Origin: Ensifer sp. LC11
GTDB taxonomy: Bacteria; Pseudomonadota; Alphaproteobacteria; Rhizobiales; Rhizobiaceae
Assembly (NCBI RefSeq): GCF_001695835.1
Contig: NZ_MBSO01000024.1
Span: 1-64,000, forward strand
Direction: 5' to 3'
Length of the DNA stretch: 64,000 nucleotides
In this document: positions 1 to 9,393 of the stretch, in pieces
Layout of the letters: each line of letters begins with the position of its first letter
How positions within the stretch are numbered: the stretch's first letter is position 1
Program-made: the position numbers and the translations under genes
Notes under the pieces: model-generated
Told to the model about the DNA's origin: nothing
The model's database searches: none
The model's input: only the letters and a program-made list of their open reading frames with translations

Positions 1-70
1 AGACCGGCGTGAGCGCAGGCCGCCACTTTTGCCACCCGGAAACCCGCCCCAACGTCAGCACCAAATCCAC

Positions 71-102
71 AAAACAAAACCCGCCGAAAAATCGACGGGT
101 TT
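71..102 (-). terminator. Rho-independent terminator of pyrG
   Basis: Read on the minus strand, a 10-bp stem (77-86 with 93-102, one wobble pair) with a 6-base loop is followed by a T-rich tract (TTTTGTTTT). It lies about 60 bases past the pyrG stop. A second hairpin at 115-138 (9-bp stem, 6-base loop, no T tract) sits between the two. I recognise nothing in bases 1-60. Confidence 0.75.
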
Positions 103-160
103 GTCAGCGGTCTGAAGGCCGGTCTTGCGACCGGCCTTTCTCGTTTCACTCCGTCTCGGC

Positions 161-1876
<1,716 letters not shown>

Positions 1877-1881
1877 TCACA

Positions 1882-1914
1882 CAAAACAAAACCGGCGGAT
1901 GAAACATCCGCCGG
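1882..1914 (-). terminator. Rho-independent terminator of secG
   Basis: A perfect 10-bp stem (1892-1901 with 1905-1914) has a 3-base loop. On the minus strand it is followed by TTTTGTTTTGT. It sits just after the secG stop and ahead of pyrG. Confidence 0.85.
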
Positions 1915-1936
1915 CGGGTTCTTTGGAATTGCGACC

Positions 1937-2425
1937 TTATTGGCCGCTGGGAACTTGCGATCCCGTATTGCTGTTGGCGCCAGCGGCAGGCGTCTGCGTG
2001 GCAGCGCCGCCGGCCGGAGCTTCGCCTGAAGTCGCCGGCGCCGTCGAAGGAACGCCGTTGTCGGTCGCGGCACCGTTGCCGGTTGCCGGCTGCTGTTGCG
2101 TGGCGCCACCCGCCGGGGCCGGAGTACCGCCGCCGAGCGAATCGAGAACGCCGCCGCCGTTTGAGCTGGTGCCCGGGATACGGTCGAGAATGTCCGTTGC
2201 CTGCGGCTGGTAGCGCGCGAGGATACCCATGGCGAGCGCCAGGACGAAGAACAGTGCCGCAAGAATTGCGGTCGTGCGGGTCAGCGCGTTGGCCGTTCCG
2301 CGGGCGGACATGAAGCCCGAGCCGCCGCCGATGCCAAGGCCACCGCCTTCGGAGCGCTGAATGAGAACGACGCCGATCAGGGCGACGACGACCATGAGAT
2401 AGATGACGAGTAGTACGGTCTGCAT
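1937..2425 (-). CDS. secG: Preprotein translocase subunit SecG
   Basis: Small inner-membrane partner of SecYE that assists protein export. The 162-residue product begins MQTVLLVIYLMVVVALIGVV (first membrane helix). It continues with the family signature QRSEGGGLG and a cytoplasmic GGGSGF/SARG loop, then a second helix around residues 55-75. The long tail rich in Ala, Gly, Pro, Thr and Gln (about residues 95-162) is low-complexity and typical of alphaproteobacterial SecG. The start at 2425 is chosen because the family begins at MQTV; a longer in-frame start at 2461 adds a non-conserved segment. The order tpiA-secG-pyrG on one strand is common in Rhizobiales. Confidence 0.95.
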   Translation of the reverse strand: MQTVLLVIYLMVVVALIGVVLIQRSEGGGLGIGGGSGFMSARGTANALTRTTAILAALFFVLALAMGILARYQPQATDILDRIPGTSSNGGGVLDSLGGGTPAPAGGATQQQPATGNGAATDNGVPSTAPATSGEAPAGGAATQTPAAGANSNTGSQVPSGQ

Positions 2426-2554
2426 CAGCTTCCAGTCCTGCCCTTTGGGCAAACGAATCAAACATGCGCAAACTCGGCCTAGCCGGGCGCAATTTTGCGC
2501 CTCTTTATACCAAGCCGTGCGCTATTCCAAGCCCCTGCCCGGCAGCCCGGGCGA

Positions 2555-3325
2555 TCAGGCCGTCAATTCTTCATAAGCCCGGTAGATGGCGAGGAAGTCC
2601 TCAGCTTTCAAGCTTGCGCCACCGATCAATGCGCCATCAACATTGGCGACACCCATCAGTTCCCTGGCATTGGAGGGCTTGACCGAGCCGCCGTAGAGGA
2701 TGCGCATCTTGGCTCCGGCATTGCTGAAACGCGCAACCAGTTCCTTGCGCATGAAGGCATGCGCCTCCTCAACGTCTGCCGCCGTCGGCGTCAGGCCCGT
2801 GCCAATCGCCCAGACGGGCTCGTAAGCAATCACCGTGTTTTCAGCCGTGGCGGCATCCGGCAGGCTTTCGGCAAGCTGGCGCTTCAGCACATCAAGCGTC
2901 TTGCCGGCCTTGCGCTCGTCGCCGGTCTCGCCGATGCAGACGATCGCCACGAGATCGGCAGCATGCGCCGCATCCGTCTTCGCGCGAACCAGCGCGTCGC
3001 TTTCGGCGTGGTCGGTACGGCGCTCGGAGTGGCCGACGATGACATGGGTGCCGAAGCAATCCGCAATCATTTCGGCCGAAACATCGCCCGTGTGGGCGCC
3101 CGACTGCTTCTCGTGGCAATCCTGCGCGCCGATCAGCAGCGGGCTGTCGTCGCAGAGCGCTGTTGCCACATAGAGCAGGGTTGCCGGCGGGCAGATCAGC
3201 GTTTCGACCTTGGCGGAGAGTTCGCCCTTGACCCCTTCGGCCATCGCCTTGATCTGATCGAGCGAGGCGCGGGTTCCGTTCATCTTCCAGTTGCCGGCGA
3301 CGAGCGGGCGGATATCGGGCGTCAT
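2555..3325 (-). CDS. tpiA: Triosephosphate isomerase
   Basis: Interconverts dihydroxyacetone phosphate and glyceraldehyde 3-phosphate in glycolysis and gluconeogenesis. The 256-residue TIM-barrel protein shows the N-terminal NWKMNG motif with the catalytic Lys. It also has GHSERR with the electrophilic His, and [11 protein letters not shown] with the catalytic Glu preceding the mobile loop. The C-terminal phosphate-binding motif is YGGSV. The start at 3325 has a clear ribosome-binding site (GGAGGAA) 6 bases upstream; the open frame extends to 3421 but that extension is not conserved. The gene ends about 130 bases before secG and may be co-transcribed with it. Confidence 0.97.
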   Translation of the reverse strand: MTPDIRPLVAGNWKMNGTRASLDQIKAMAEGVKGELSAKVETLICPPATLLYVATALCDDSPLLIGAQDCHEKQSGAHTGDVSAEMIADCFGTHVIVGHSERRTDHAESDALVRAKTDAAHAADLVAIVCIGETGDERKAGKTLDVLKRQLAESLPDAATAENTVIAYEPVWAIGTGLTPTAADVEEAHAFMRKELVARFSNAGAKMRILYGGSVKPSNARELMGVANVDGALIGGASLKAEDFLAIYRAYEELTA

Positions 3326-3459
3326 GCAATTTCCTCCGGATGCTTTTCTCCCGAAGCGGCCTAGCAAATGCGGCCGGCAAATAAAAGCACCGCGGGCGAT
3401 TATTCCATTGCCGCGAGGCAAGCTGCCCTGCCCCGCCGCTCGGTCGCAGAGACCGGCAT

Positions 3460-3734
3460 TTAGAGGTTCAGCTCCGGCCTCACCGCGGCAATCGCATACA
3501 TCAATGGCAGGCTCGGAACGCTTTCAGGCGGCACCATACGCCGGCCGCCCAGGTCGCGCAGCGTTCGAAGCCGACCTCGAGTCCAGCGATCTCACCGAGC
3601 AAGTCGAGTTCTTCCGGGTAGAACGTGGAACCGCCCGCGCGGAAGAAGGCAGCCTGACCACCCTTGTGGCTGTTGTGCGCGACCGTCGCCGCGTTCCAGG
3701 AGAGGCGGTTGGCCTCGTGCAGATCGTTACGCAT
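3460..3734 (-). pseudogene. SAM-dependent methyltransferase relic with internal deletion
   Basis: The first part reads MRNDLHEANRLSWNAATVAH and continues through PEELDLLGEIAGLEV, which I recognise as the N-terminus of a class I methyltransferase of about 270 residues. Near 3560 the original frame is lost. In another frame the sequence [13 protein letters not shown] and then [12 protein letters not shown] up to a TAA at 3460-3462 matches the expected C-terminus of the same family. The SAM-binding core between them is missing, so the gene has lost most of its middle by deletion and is frameshifted at the junction. The start at 3734 has GTAGGA upstream; ATGs at 3746 and 3767 are alternatives. 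Family assignment is from memory. Confidence 0.7.
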
Positions 3735-3794
3735 GTTCCTACTCATGAAGGTCATGTCGGCAGACATGGGTCAGGCGTCCATATTTGCGCTTTT

Positions 3795-4277
3795 TTAGAA
3801 CCTCAGCACGGCTTCGAGCTCGTCATCATAGTGCTCTCCCGTCCGTTCAAAGCCGAGGCCGCGATAGAACCCCTCGGGATTGCCGGGGCCCTGTCCATAG
3901 CTTGTGTAGAGTTCGTGAAGACCACGCGCCTTCAGATCACGCACGACAAGCGCAATCGCCTGCTTGCCAAAGCCCTTGCCCTGGAACGGGCGGGCGATCA
4001 TGAAGCGCCAGAGGAACACGCCGGGGCAGTCGATGCCGTCGTCCCAGTCGGCGCCCTCGTGCAGCATGATGAAGCCGACAAGTGTGTCGTCGGCATATAT
4101 GGCCCGGAACCAGGCTCTGTCGGAAAAATGCGCTTCGGCAATCGAATCGCCGTTGCTTGCAACCATGTTGCTTTGCTCTTCGCTCAGCGTTTCGCTCAGC
4201 TCGCAGACATCCCCCACAGTCAGTGAAGAGATTCGACGGAAAGTCACTTCGGCAGACGGCAATATGGTTTCACTCAT
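3795..4277 (-). CDS. GNAT family N-acetyltransferase
   Basis: Predicted acetyl-CoA-dependent acetyltransferase of 160 residues. The core shows a strand-turn rich in acidic residues (FIMLHEGADWDDG). The acetyl-CoA pyrophosphate-binding segment RPFQGKGFGKQAI matches the GNAT motif A pattern, and the C-terminal FYRGLGFERTGE matches motif B. The overall layout resembles diamine/polyamine acetyltransferases of the PaiA/BltD type, so a polyamine substrate is possible but not shown. The ATG at 4277 has GAGG 8 bases upstream. The methyltransferase relic lies just downstream on the same strand. Confidence 0.8.
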   Translation of the reverse strand: MSETILPSAEVTFRRISSLTVGDVCELSETLSEEQSNMVASNGDSIAEAHFSDRAWFRAIYADDTLVGFIMLHEGADWDDGIDCPGVFLWRFMIARPFQGKGFGKQAIALVVRDLKARGLHELYTSYGQGPGNPEGFYRGLGFERTGEHYDDELEAVLRF

Positions 4278-4462
4278 GGCAAACACCTCAGAAAAATCAA
4301 AATGTTAAAAAAAGCGGCAGACACCAGAACGGCCCACCGCGAATCACCCGCAAAAGGGGTGGTTCGCACGTAAGATGAAATCATGGCGAGAAAACGCCTG
4401 GCGCTCGCAGAGCGCGAACGCCGCCAGATCAATGCCGCGGGCTCTCGCCTAGAAACTCGATT

Positions 4463-4942
4463 TCACTTGGATCGATCGACCGTCGGCTGCGTGCCGCCAT
4501 TTTCCAGCCCAGCGATCGCCGCATGAACGTCCGCCTCAAGATCCTGATCGAACTGCTCGAAGATCGCGTCTCCGATCAAGTTGTGCACGTCGCGCAGGTG
4601 GGGCGCTGCGGCCTCGCCTTCTGCGAGCGCCAGAAAAGAGCGGGCGATCGAAAGCGACGAAAGCGGCTGGCGCCGCTCAAGGGTCAATTCTCGGGAGAGC
4701 ATTGAGACGGCGATGCTCTCCCGATAGCGACCGGCGTCGCAAAGTGCCGCGCCATAGCCGCTCTTGATCCAGTAATACATGTCCGTGAAGGCAAGGTGCG
4801 CATCGGCAATGTCGGACGCCAGACGCCAGGCTTCGACCGCCTCGGTATACTTGGCTTCGGTCCCAAGTCTGATGCCGTTGCGGGCATGATCATAAGCCTG
4901 CCGCTCGTGCGGGCTCATCGGTGTCGCTCTCTTCTTCGTCAT
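4463..4942 (-). CDS. Conserved helical (TPR-like) protein of unknown function
   Basis: I do not recognise a named family. The 159-residue product is largely helical. The segments AYDHARNGIRLGTEAKYTEA and YYWIKSGYGAALCDAGRYRE have the Ala/Gly/Tyr spacing of tetratricopeptide repeats, suggesting a small protein-binding scaffold. No signal peptide or membrane segment is visible. Starts at 4942 (MTKKRATP) and 4918 (MSPHERQ) are both plausible; the first is used here. The gene stands alone, divergent from cytochrome b561. Confidence 0.6.
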   Translation of the reverse strand: MTKKRATPMSPHERQAYDHARNGIRLGTEAKYTEAVEAWRLASDIADAHLAFTDMYYWIKSGYGAALCDAGRYRESIAVSMLSRELTLERRQPLSSLSIARSFLALAEGEAAAPHLRDVHNLIGDAIFEQFDQDLEADVHAAIAGLENGGTQPTVDRSK

Positions 4943-5133
4943 GTACGCCAGTCCAATGCCCCGGGAACAACCCCTCCGTGTCCCCACCATCAGCAAATGG
5001 ACCACAGCTTGCCGACATCAACAAGATCACAGAGCAATTTTACGGTATTATCCGCGAATAAAAGCACGAGCTCATGGGTCTCATCGCAGAAGCCAAGCCA
5101 GTACCGGCCGAGCGAACGACCACGGGGTCGAAC

Positions 5134-5754
5134 ATGCTGCGAAACGACAAAGCCGGATTTGGATGGATCACCATCACCCTTCACTGGACGATTGCGGCGC
5201 TCATCCTCGCCCTGCTCGCCCTCGGCTACATCATGCGCAGGCTTCCGGTCGATCCCGCGCTGCAGTTTTCGCTTTATCAGTGGCACAAATCACTCGGGTT
5301 CACCGTTCTCGGTTTGGCGGTGATCCGCACCATCTGGCACCTGATTGAAATCGCCCCTCGAGCGCCGGAAAGCTTGAGCGGGATGGAGCGGCGCGCCGCC
5401 GGTGCAACCCACGCCCTGCTCCTTGCATTGGCACTTGCAGTTCCCTTGGCCGGTTGGGCGGTGGCGTCTACCTCGACGCTGAACATCCCGAGTTTCTATT
5501 TCAACTGGTTCATCATACCGCATCTGCCGATGGCGAAATCGGCATCGGCGGAAGGCCTCTGGACGTTGGTGCACATGGCGCTTGCCTATCTGCTCCTCGC
5601 CTTTGTCGCGCTTCACATATTGGCCGCCCTGTACCACCACATCGTGCGCCATGACGAGATTCTCGTCCGCATGTTTCACACCGGCTCGCGCCAAGGCGCT
5701 TCCTCCCAAGCGGCTGGCTCTGATCCGATGATCGCTGGAAGGAAGAAACCATGA
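5134..5754 (+). CDS. Cytochrome b561 family protein
   Basis: Predicted inner-membrane di-heme cytochrome of 206 residues that moves electrons between the quinone pool and periplasmic partners. Four hydrophobic helices are visible. Histidines in LHWTIAA, QWHKSLG, VHMALAY and ALHILAALYHH lie where heme ligands are expected. The start at 5134 (MLRNDKAGFGW) fits the family; a longer frame from 5074 adds a non-conserved leader. The stop overlaps the start of the YceI gene by 4 bases (ATGA). The b561-YceI pair is common and suggests translational coupling and a joint role, perhaps in quinone handling or oxidative stress, which remains inference. Confidence 0.88.
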   Translation: MLRNDKAGFGWITITLHWTIAALILALLALGYIMRRLPVDPALQFSLYQWHKSLGFTVLGLAVIRTIWHLIEIAPRAPESLSGMERRAAGATHALLLALALAVPLAGWAVASTSTLNIPSFYFNWFIIPHLPMAKSASAEGLWTLVHMALAYLLLAFVALHILAALYHHIVRHDEILVRMFHTGSRQGASSQAAGSDPMIAGRKKP

Positions 5755-6353
5755 CACTGCGCCTGCAATCACGACCGACGGCAATCGCATTTACTCTGCT
5801 GGTGGCGATGGGCGGCATTCCCGCATCCGCGGCGGCAACCGCACCGGAACTCGCCGATGCGGCAGGCAACTACGGTATCACGTCCGCGTCCCGCATCCAT
5901 TTTACCGTGGCCCAGGCGGGCGGCGGCGGAGGTATCGTCGGCGCCTTCGGCAAGTTTTCCGGCAGCTTCCGCATTGACCGAAATGATGTTGGCCACTCGA
6001 CGGTCGAGTTCACGCTCTATCCGGAGAGCGTGAAGACGGGAGAGAAGCGGATCGAAGACTTCCTGAAGTCGAGCGCGGTGTTCGACACCGCGAACTTCAG
6101 CACCGTAACCTTCCGCTCAACGGCGGTTAAACAGACCGGGCCCGACACGGCCGCAGTAGAGGGAACGCTCACTGCGCGCGGCAAGTCACGAAAAGAACGC
6201 TTCTCGGTGACGCTCCTTGACTGGAACCGCGGCTCGATCGCCTTCAACATCCGCGGCAACATCCACCGTTCACCCTACGGCATGGATGTCGGCACGCCGA
6301 TCTATTCCAACGTTGTCGAGTTCGACATGAACATCAAAGGGCAGAGGCGTTGA
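5751..6353 (+). CDS. YceI family periplasmic protein
   Basis: Exported lipocalin-like beta-barrel protein of 200 residues. A signal peptide is visible (IAFTLLVAMGGIPASAAA, cleavage near residue 28). The mature part has the YceI pattern: SRIHFTV, a GxFxKFSG-like strand (GAFGKFSGSF), RIEDFLKSSAVFDTANFSTVTF, and the C-terminal SPYGMDVGTPIYSN segment. Family members bind polyisoprenoids; the substrate here is unknown. It overlaps cytochrome b561 by 4 bases and is followed at once by a bidirectional terminator. Confidence 0.9.
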   Translation: MTLRLQSRPTAIAFTLLVAMGGIPASAAATAPELADAAGNYGITSASRIHFTVAQAGGGGGIVGAFGKFSGSFRIDRNDVGHSTVEFTLYPESVKTGEKRIEDFLKSSAVFDTANFSTVTFRSTAVKQTGPDTAAVEGTLTARGKSRKERFSVTLLDWNRGSIAFNIRGNIHRSPYGMDVGTPIYSNVVEFDMNIKGQRR

Positions 6354-6372
6354 ACGCCCCTGCCCTTTGTTA
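6336..6372. terminator. Bidirectional terminator between convergent genes
   Basis: A 9-bp outer stem (6336-6344 with 6360-6368) and a 4-bp inner stem (6346-6349 with 6355-6358) lie between the YceI gene and the convergent aminotransferase gene. AAA on one side and TTT plus TTGTT on the other allow it to work in both directions. Confidence 0.75.
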
Positions 6373-6390
6373 GATCGATGTGCCCGTCGC

Positions 6391-7842
6391 CTAGCCGATC
6401 TGGCTGCCGACGAAGTCCTTGACGATGCGCACGATGCCACGGCCGAGCAGGTCGTCAAGCGCTGCGATGAACTGGTCGACATGGGCGCGCTCGCAGATCA
6501 ACGGCGGCTCGAGCCGGATGACATTGCGATTGTATTCGGTGAAGGCCACCAGCACGTCGTAGTCGCGCAGGAGCAGCGCGCCGATGAAGCCCGAGAGCGA
6601 GCCCTTGAGCTTGTCGTCGAGCATCGAGACGACGGGGCGCAACACCATTGGCAAGGTCTGGCTGAAATCCTGGAACTCCAGGCCGACCATAAGACCCTTG
6701 CCGCGCACGTCCTTGATGATCTTCGGGTACTTCGCCTTCAACGCCTCGAGACGCTCGAGCAGGTAGCTGCCACTGTCGGCGGCGCGGTCGATCAGATGCT
6801 CGTCGTAAAGCACGTTGATGCCTTCGATCGCCGTCACGCAGGCCTCACCCATGCCGCCGAAGGTGGCCATGGCATGGATCATCGCCGTCTTCGGCGTGCC
6901 ATAGGCCTTCATGTAGACCTCGCGACGGGCGATCATCGCACCAACCGCGGCCTTGCCGGCACCCAATGACTTGGCAAGCGCGGTCACGTCAGGCACGACG
7001 CCGTAGTGTTCGAAAGCGTAGAAGCGGCCGGAGCGGCCATAACCGCACTGCACTTCGTCGGCGACCCAGAGCACGCCGTACTTGTCGCAGAGCGCGCGCA
7101 GCTTCTGCCAGTATTCGGCCGGCGCCTGGATGATGCCGCCGCCACCCTGGATCGTTTCGAGCACAATGACGCCGATTTCCGGATCGGATTTGAAGGCCTT
7201 TTCGACCGCATCGATATCGGCAAAAGGCACGCGTACCGTGTTGTCGGTGATCTTGAAATCGGCGCGGTAGAGCTGGCCGTCGGTGATCGCGAGCACGCCC
7301 TTGGTCTTGCCGTGGAAGGAGTTCTCGGCATAGACGACCTTCGGCCGCTTCGGGCCGGCGGCGCGCTCGGCGAGCTTGACCGCAGCCTCCATTGCTTCCG
7401 AGCCGGACGAACCGAGGAAGACCATGTCGAGGTCGCCAGGCGAGCAGGCCGCAATGTTCTTCGCGAGCGCCGCCGCATACTGCGACATGAAGGCAATCGC
7501 GATCTCGTGACGTTTTTCGTCCTGGAAAGTCCGGCGCGCTTCGAGGATGCGCGGATGGTTGTGGCCAAAGGCGAGCGAGCCGAAGCCACCGAAGAAATCG
7601 AGGATCTGGCGGCCGTTCTGATCGGTATAGAACATGCCCTCGGCGCTCTCGATCTTCACCTTGTGGAAGCCGAGAAGCTTCATGAAGTGCAGTTGGCCGG
7701 GGTTCAGGTGGTCCTTGAACGCCGTGGTGATGTCGCCGATCGACATGGCCTTGGCCTGTTCGACGGTGATCAGTTCGGGCCTGGCAACGCCGCCGTCGAG
7801 CGAAGGGGCGGCAACGGCGATACGGTTCGGTCTATCCAGCAT
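6391..7842 (-). CDS. Class III PLP-dependent aminotransferase (last gene of lipid-linked sugar operon)
   Basis: Fold-type I aminotransferase of 483 residues, related to acetylornithine, putrescine and aminosugar transaminases. Visible features are the glycine-rich SSGSEAMEAA cofactor-phosphate loop, FHGKT, the PLP-ring Asp in WVADEVQCGYGRSG, and the Schiff-base Lys in ALAKSLGAG. The start at 7842 has GGGGAG 6 bases upstream and lies 11 bases after the SDR stop, so it belongs to the operon running from 12.2 kb. Next to a DprE1-like oxidase that would generate a keto-sugar, an aminotransferase could introduce an amino group on the lipid-linked pentose. That is inference; an amino-acid substrate cannot be excluded. 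Confidence 0.85.
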   Translation of the reverse strand: MLDRPNRIAVAAPSLDGGVARPELITVEQAKAMSIGDITTAFKDHLNPGQLHFMKLLGFHKVKIESAEGMFYTDQNGRQILDFFGGFGSLAFGHNHPRILEARRTFQDEKRHEIAIAFMSQYAAALAKNIAACSPGDLDMVFLGSSGSEAMEAAVKLAERAAGPKRPKVVYAENSFHGKTKGVLAITDGQLYRADFKITDNTVRVPFADIDAVEKAFKSDPEIGVIVLETIQGGGGIIQAPAEYWQKLRALCDKYGVLWVADEVQCGYGRSGRFYAFEHYGVVPDVTALAKSLGAGKAAVGAMIARREVYMKAYGTPKTAMIHAMATFGGMGEACVTAIEGINVLYDEHLIDRAADSGSYLLERLEALKAKYPKIIKDVRGKGLMVGLEFQDFSQTLPMVLRPVVSMLDDKLKGSLSGFIGALLLRDYDVLVAFTEYNRNVIRLEPPLICERAHVDQFIAALDDLLGRGIVRIVKDFVGSQIG

Positions 7843-7853
7843 GGTGTCTCCCC

Positions 7854-8864
7854 TCATTCGGCCGGCACGGCGACGGCATCGGTGGCCGCAGCGCTCGTCT
7901 TCTTGGCTCGATATTCGTCATAGGCGGCGATCAGCATGTCGCCGTCGTTGTATTGCGCACGCCAGCCGAGTTCGCGCTTCAGCTTGCCGGTCTCACGCAC
8001 GCACATCTCGTCGGCGATCAGATATTGTTCCGGATCCATGATCGGCTTGTTGATCAGGTCAAAGAAGGCCAGCGTCTGCTTGACCGCAAAAGCAGGTGTC
8101 GGCAGCAGGAACGAGTTCGACCCCGCATGCTTGATCAGGTTGCCGAGCAGTTCGCGCACCGAGGGCGGATTGTCGGAACCGAGATTGTAGGCCTGGTTCG
8201 GCACGCCGCCCTTCCAGGCAAGCCGCGCGGCTTCGGCGCAATCGAAGACCGAGATGAACTGGTAGGGCACCTTGCCCGAGCCGATCATCGGTACCGGCAG
8301 GTTCAGGTCGATCAGCTTGAACAGCTTTTCGAGAATACCGAGGCGGCCAGGGCCGATGATCAGGCGCGGACGGAAGATCGAAATGTTCATGCCCTGCTTG
8401 CGCCATTGCACCGCCAGCTGTTCGGTAGCCCATTTCGACTTGCCGTATTCGCCAAGAGGCTTTGCCGGATGGTCTTCGGTCTGCGGCGACTGAACCGTGT
8501 GGCCGTAGATCATGTCGGTGGTGAACTGCACCAGACGCGATGCGCCAGCGGCCTCCATGGCCTTCATGATGTTTTCGGCACCGTAGTAATTGACGGGCCA
8601 GAAGAATTCCCAGCGCTTCGAACGGATCTGCAGAGGCGACAGCATCTTGGCCGCCATGTTGTAGACCATGTCGTCGGGACCGATGCCAACCTTCTGCACA
8701 GCCTCCAGGTCGGTGACATCGCAGCGGACGAAACGCACGCGGCCGTAATGCGGCAGGTCGGACTTGACGATATCGGCGATCACCACCTCCTCGCCGTCCT
8801 TGACGAGCAGCTCAGCCAGGTGACGGCCTACGAAGCCGTCGCCACCAAAGATAATGTGTTTCAT
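7854..8864 (-). CDS. NAD-dependent epimerase/dehydratase (extended SDR)
   Basis: Predicted nucleotide- or lipid-sugar SDR enzyme of 336 residues. The N-terminus MKHIIFGGDGFVGRHLAELL carries the Rossmann GGxGFVG motif. The active-site region has TTDMIYGH followed by YGKSKWATE (YxxxK), and RPRLIIGPGRLG is typical of the extended SDR group. The ATG at 8864 overlaps the stop of the preceding small membrane protein by 4 bases (ATGA) and is preceded by GGGAG. In mycobacteria the DprE1 oxidase works with an SDR reductase (DprE2). This protein could fill that role or epimerise the sugar, but it is of the extended rather than classical SDR type. Confidence 0.88.
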   Translation of the reverse strand: MKHIIFGGDGFVGRHLAELLVKDGEEVVIADIVKSDLPHYGRVRFVRCDVTDLEAVQKVGIGPDDMVYNMAAKMLSPLQIRSKRWEFFWPVNYYGAENIMKAMEAAGASRLVQFTTDMIYGHTVQSPQTEDHPAKPLGEYGKSKWATEQLAVQWRKQGMNISIFRPRLIIGPGRLGILEKLFKLIDLNLPVPMIGSGKVPYQFISVFDCAEAARLAWKGGVPNQAYNLGSDNPPSVRELLGNLIKHAGSNSFLLPTPAFAVKQTLAFFDLINKPIMDPEQYLIADEMCVRETGKLKRELGWRAQYNDGDMLIAAYDEYRAKKTSAAATDAVAVPAE

Positions 8865-9301
8865 GACTTGCTCCCGAATTCTGCGGTGCTCACCCCGGCG
8901 GCATCGGCCGGCTTGTCGTCGGCATGGGATGAGATGCCCGATTGGGCGATAAGTACGGTTCCCGCGCAGATCAGCGCGATGCCGGCGATGCGCCAGGCAT
9001 TGAGGTCTTCGCGAAAGACGAAATAGGCAAAGACCGCGACGGCGACGTAAGCGAGGCTCAGGAACGGATAGGCAAAGGAAAGCTCGACCTTCGACAGCAC
9101 GTAGAGATGCGACGCCATCGAAATGACGAAGGTCGCGAGGCCGGCAAAAACCCAAGGATTGAAGACGATCTGAAATAGGCGGACGATTGCCGTCTCGGCG
9201 GTCATCGAAATCGGCCCCAGCGTCATCATGCCTTGTTTCAGCATCAGCTGAGCGGCGGCGTTGGTGAGCACGGTGAAGAGAATGAACGGAATATATTTCA
9301 T
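8861..9301 (-). CDS. Small four-helix membrane protein, ArnE/EmrE-like (candidate lipid-sugar flippase)
   Basis: The 146-residue protein has four hydrophobic helices (about 3-22, 45-65, 72-92, 100-120) and a short polar tail. The start MKYIPFILFTVLTNAAAQLM and the pattern LSFAYPFLSLAYVAVA recall ArnE/ArnF and small EamA proteins, which move undecaprenyl-phosphate-linked aminoarabinose across the membrane. The position between the DprE1-like oxidase and the SDR fits translocation of a lipid-linked sugar. The ATG at 9301 has GGGAG 7 bases upstream. Alternative: a small drug exporter of the SMR family, though the conserved Glu14 of EmrE is not seen. Confidence 0.75.
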   Translation of the reverse strand: MKYIPFILFTVLTNAAAQLMLKQGMMTLGPISMTAETAIVRLFQIVFNPWVFAGLATFVISMASHLYVLSKVELSFAYPFLSLAYVAVAVFAYFVFREDLNAWRIAGIALICAGTVLIAQSGISSHADDKPADAAGVSTAEFGSKS

Positions 9302-9393
9302 TGTTTTACTCCCAGTCCCGAAATCTACTTACGGGCAAGAGACGGATATTCCGTGAAGTTTGCGCATTTAATTGAATAAAATTGTCTGCATTC

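Noticed and set aside
2486-2501. Hairpin GGCGCAA/TTGCGCC between tpiA and secG
   Set aside because: No T tract follows on the minus strand, so a terminator is not supported; it may lie in the secG promoter region.
4383-4526. Plus-strand frame beginning MARKRLALAERERRQ
   Set aside because: It runs antisense into the end of the TPR-like gene and resembles no family I know; not supported.
4978-5061. Short plus-strand frame (GTG start, 27 residues, ending ITEQFYGIIRE) before cytochrome b561
   Set aside because: The end looks protein-like but there is no ribosome-binding site and it lies in the promoter gap of a divergent gene. It could be a relic.
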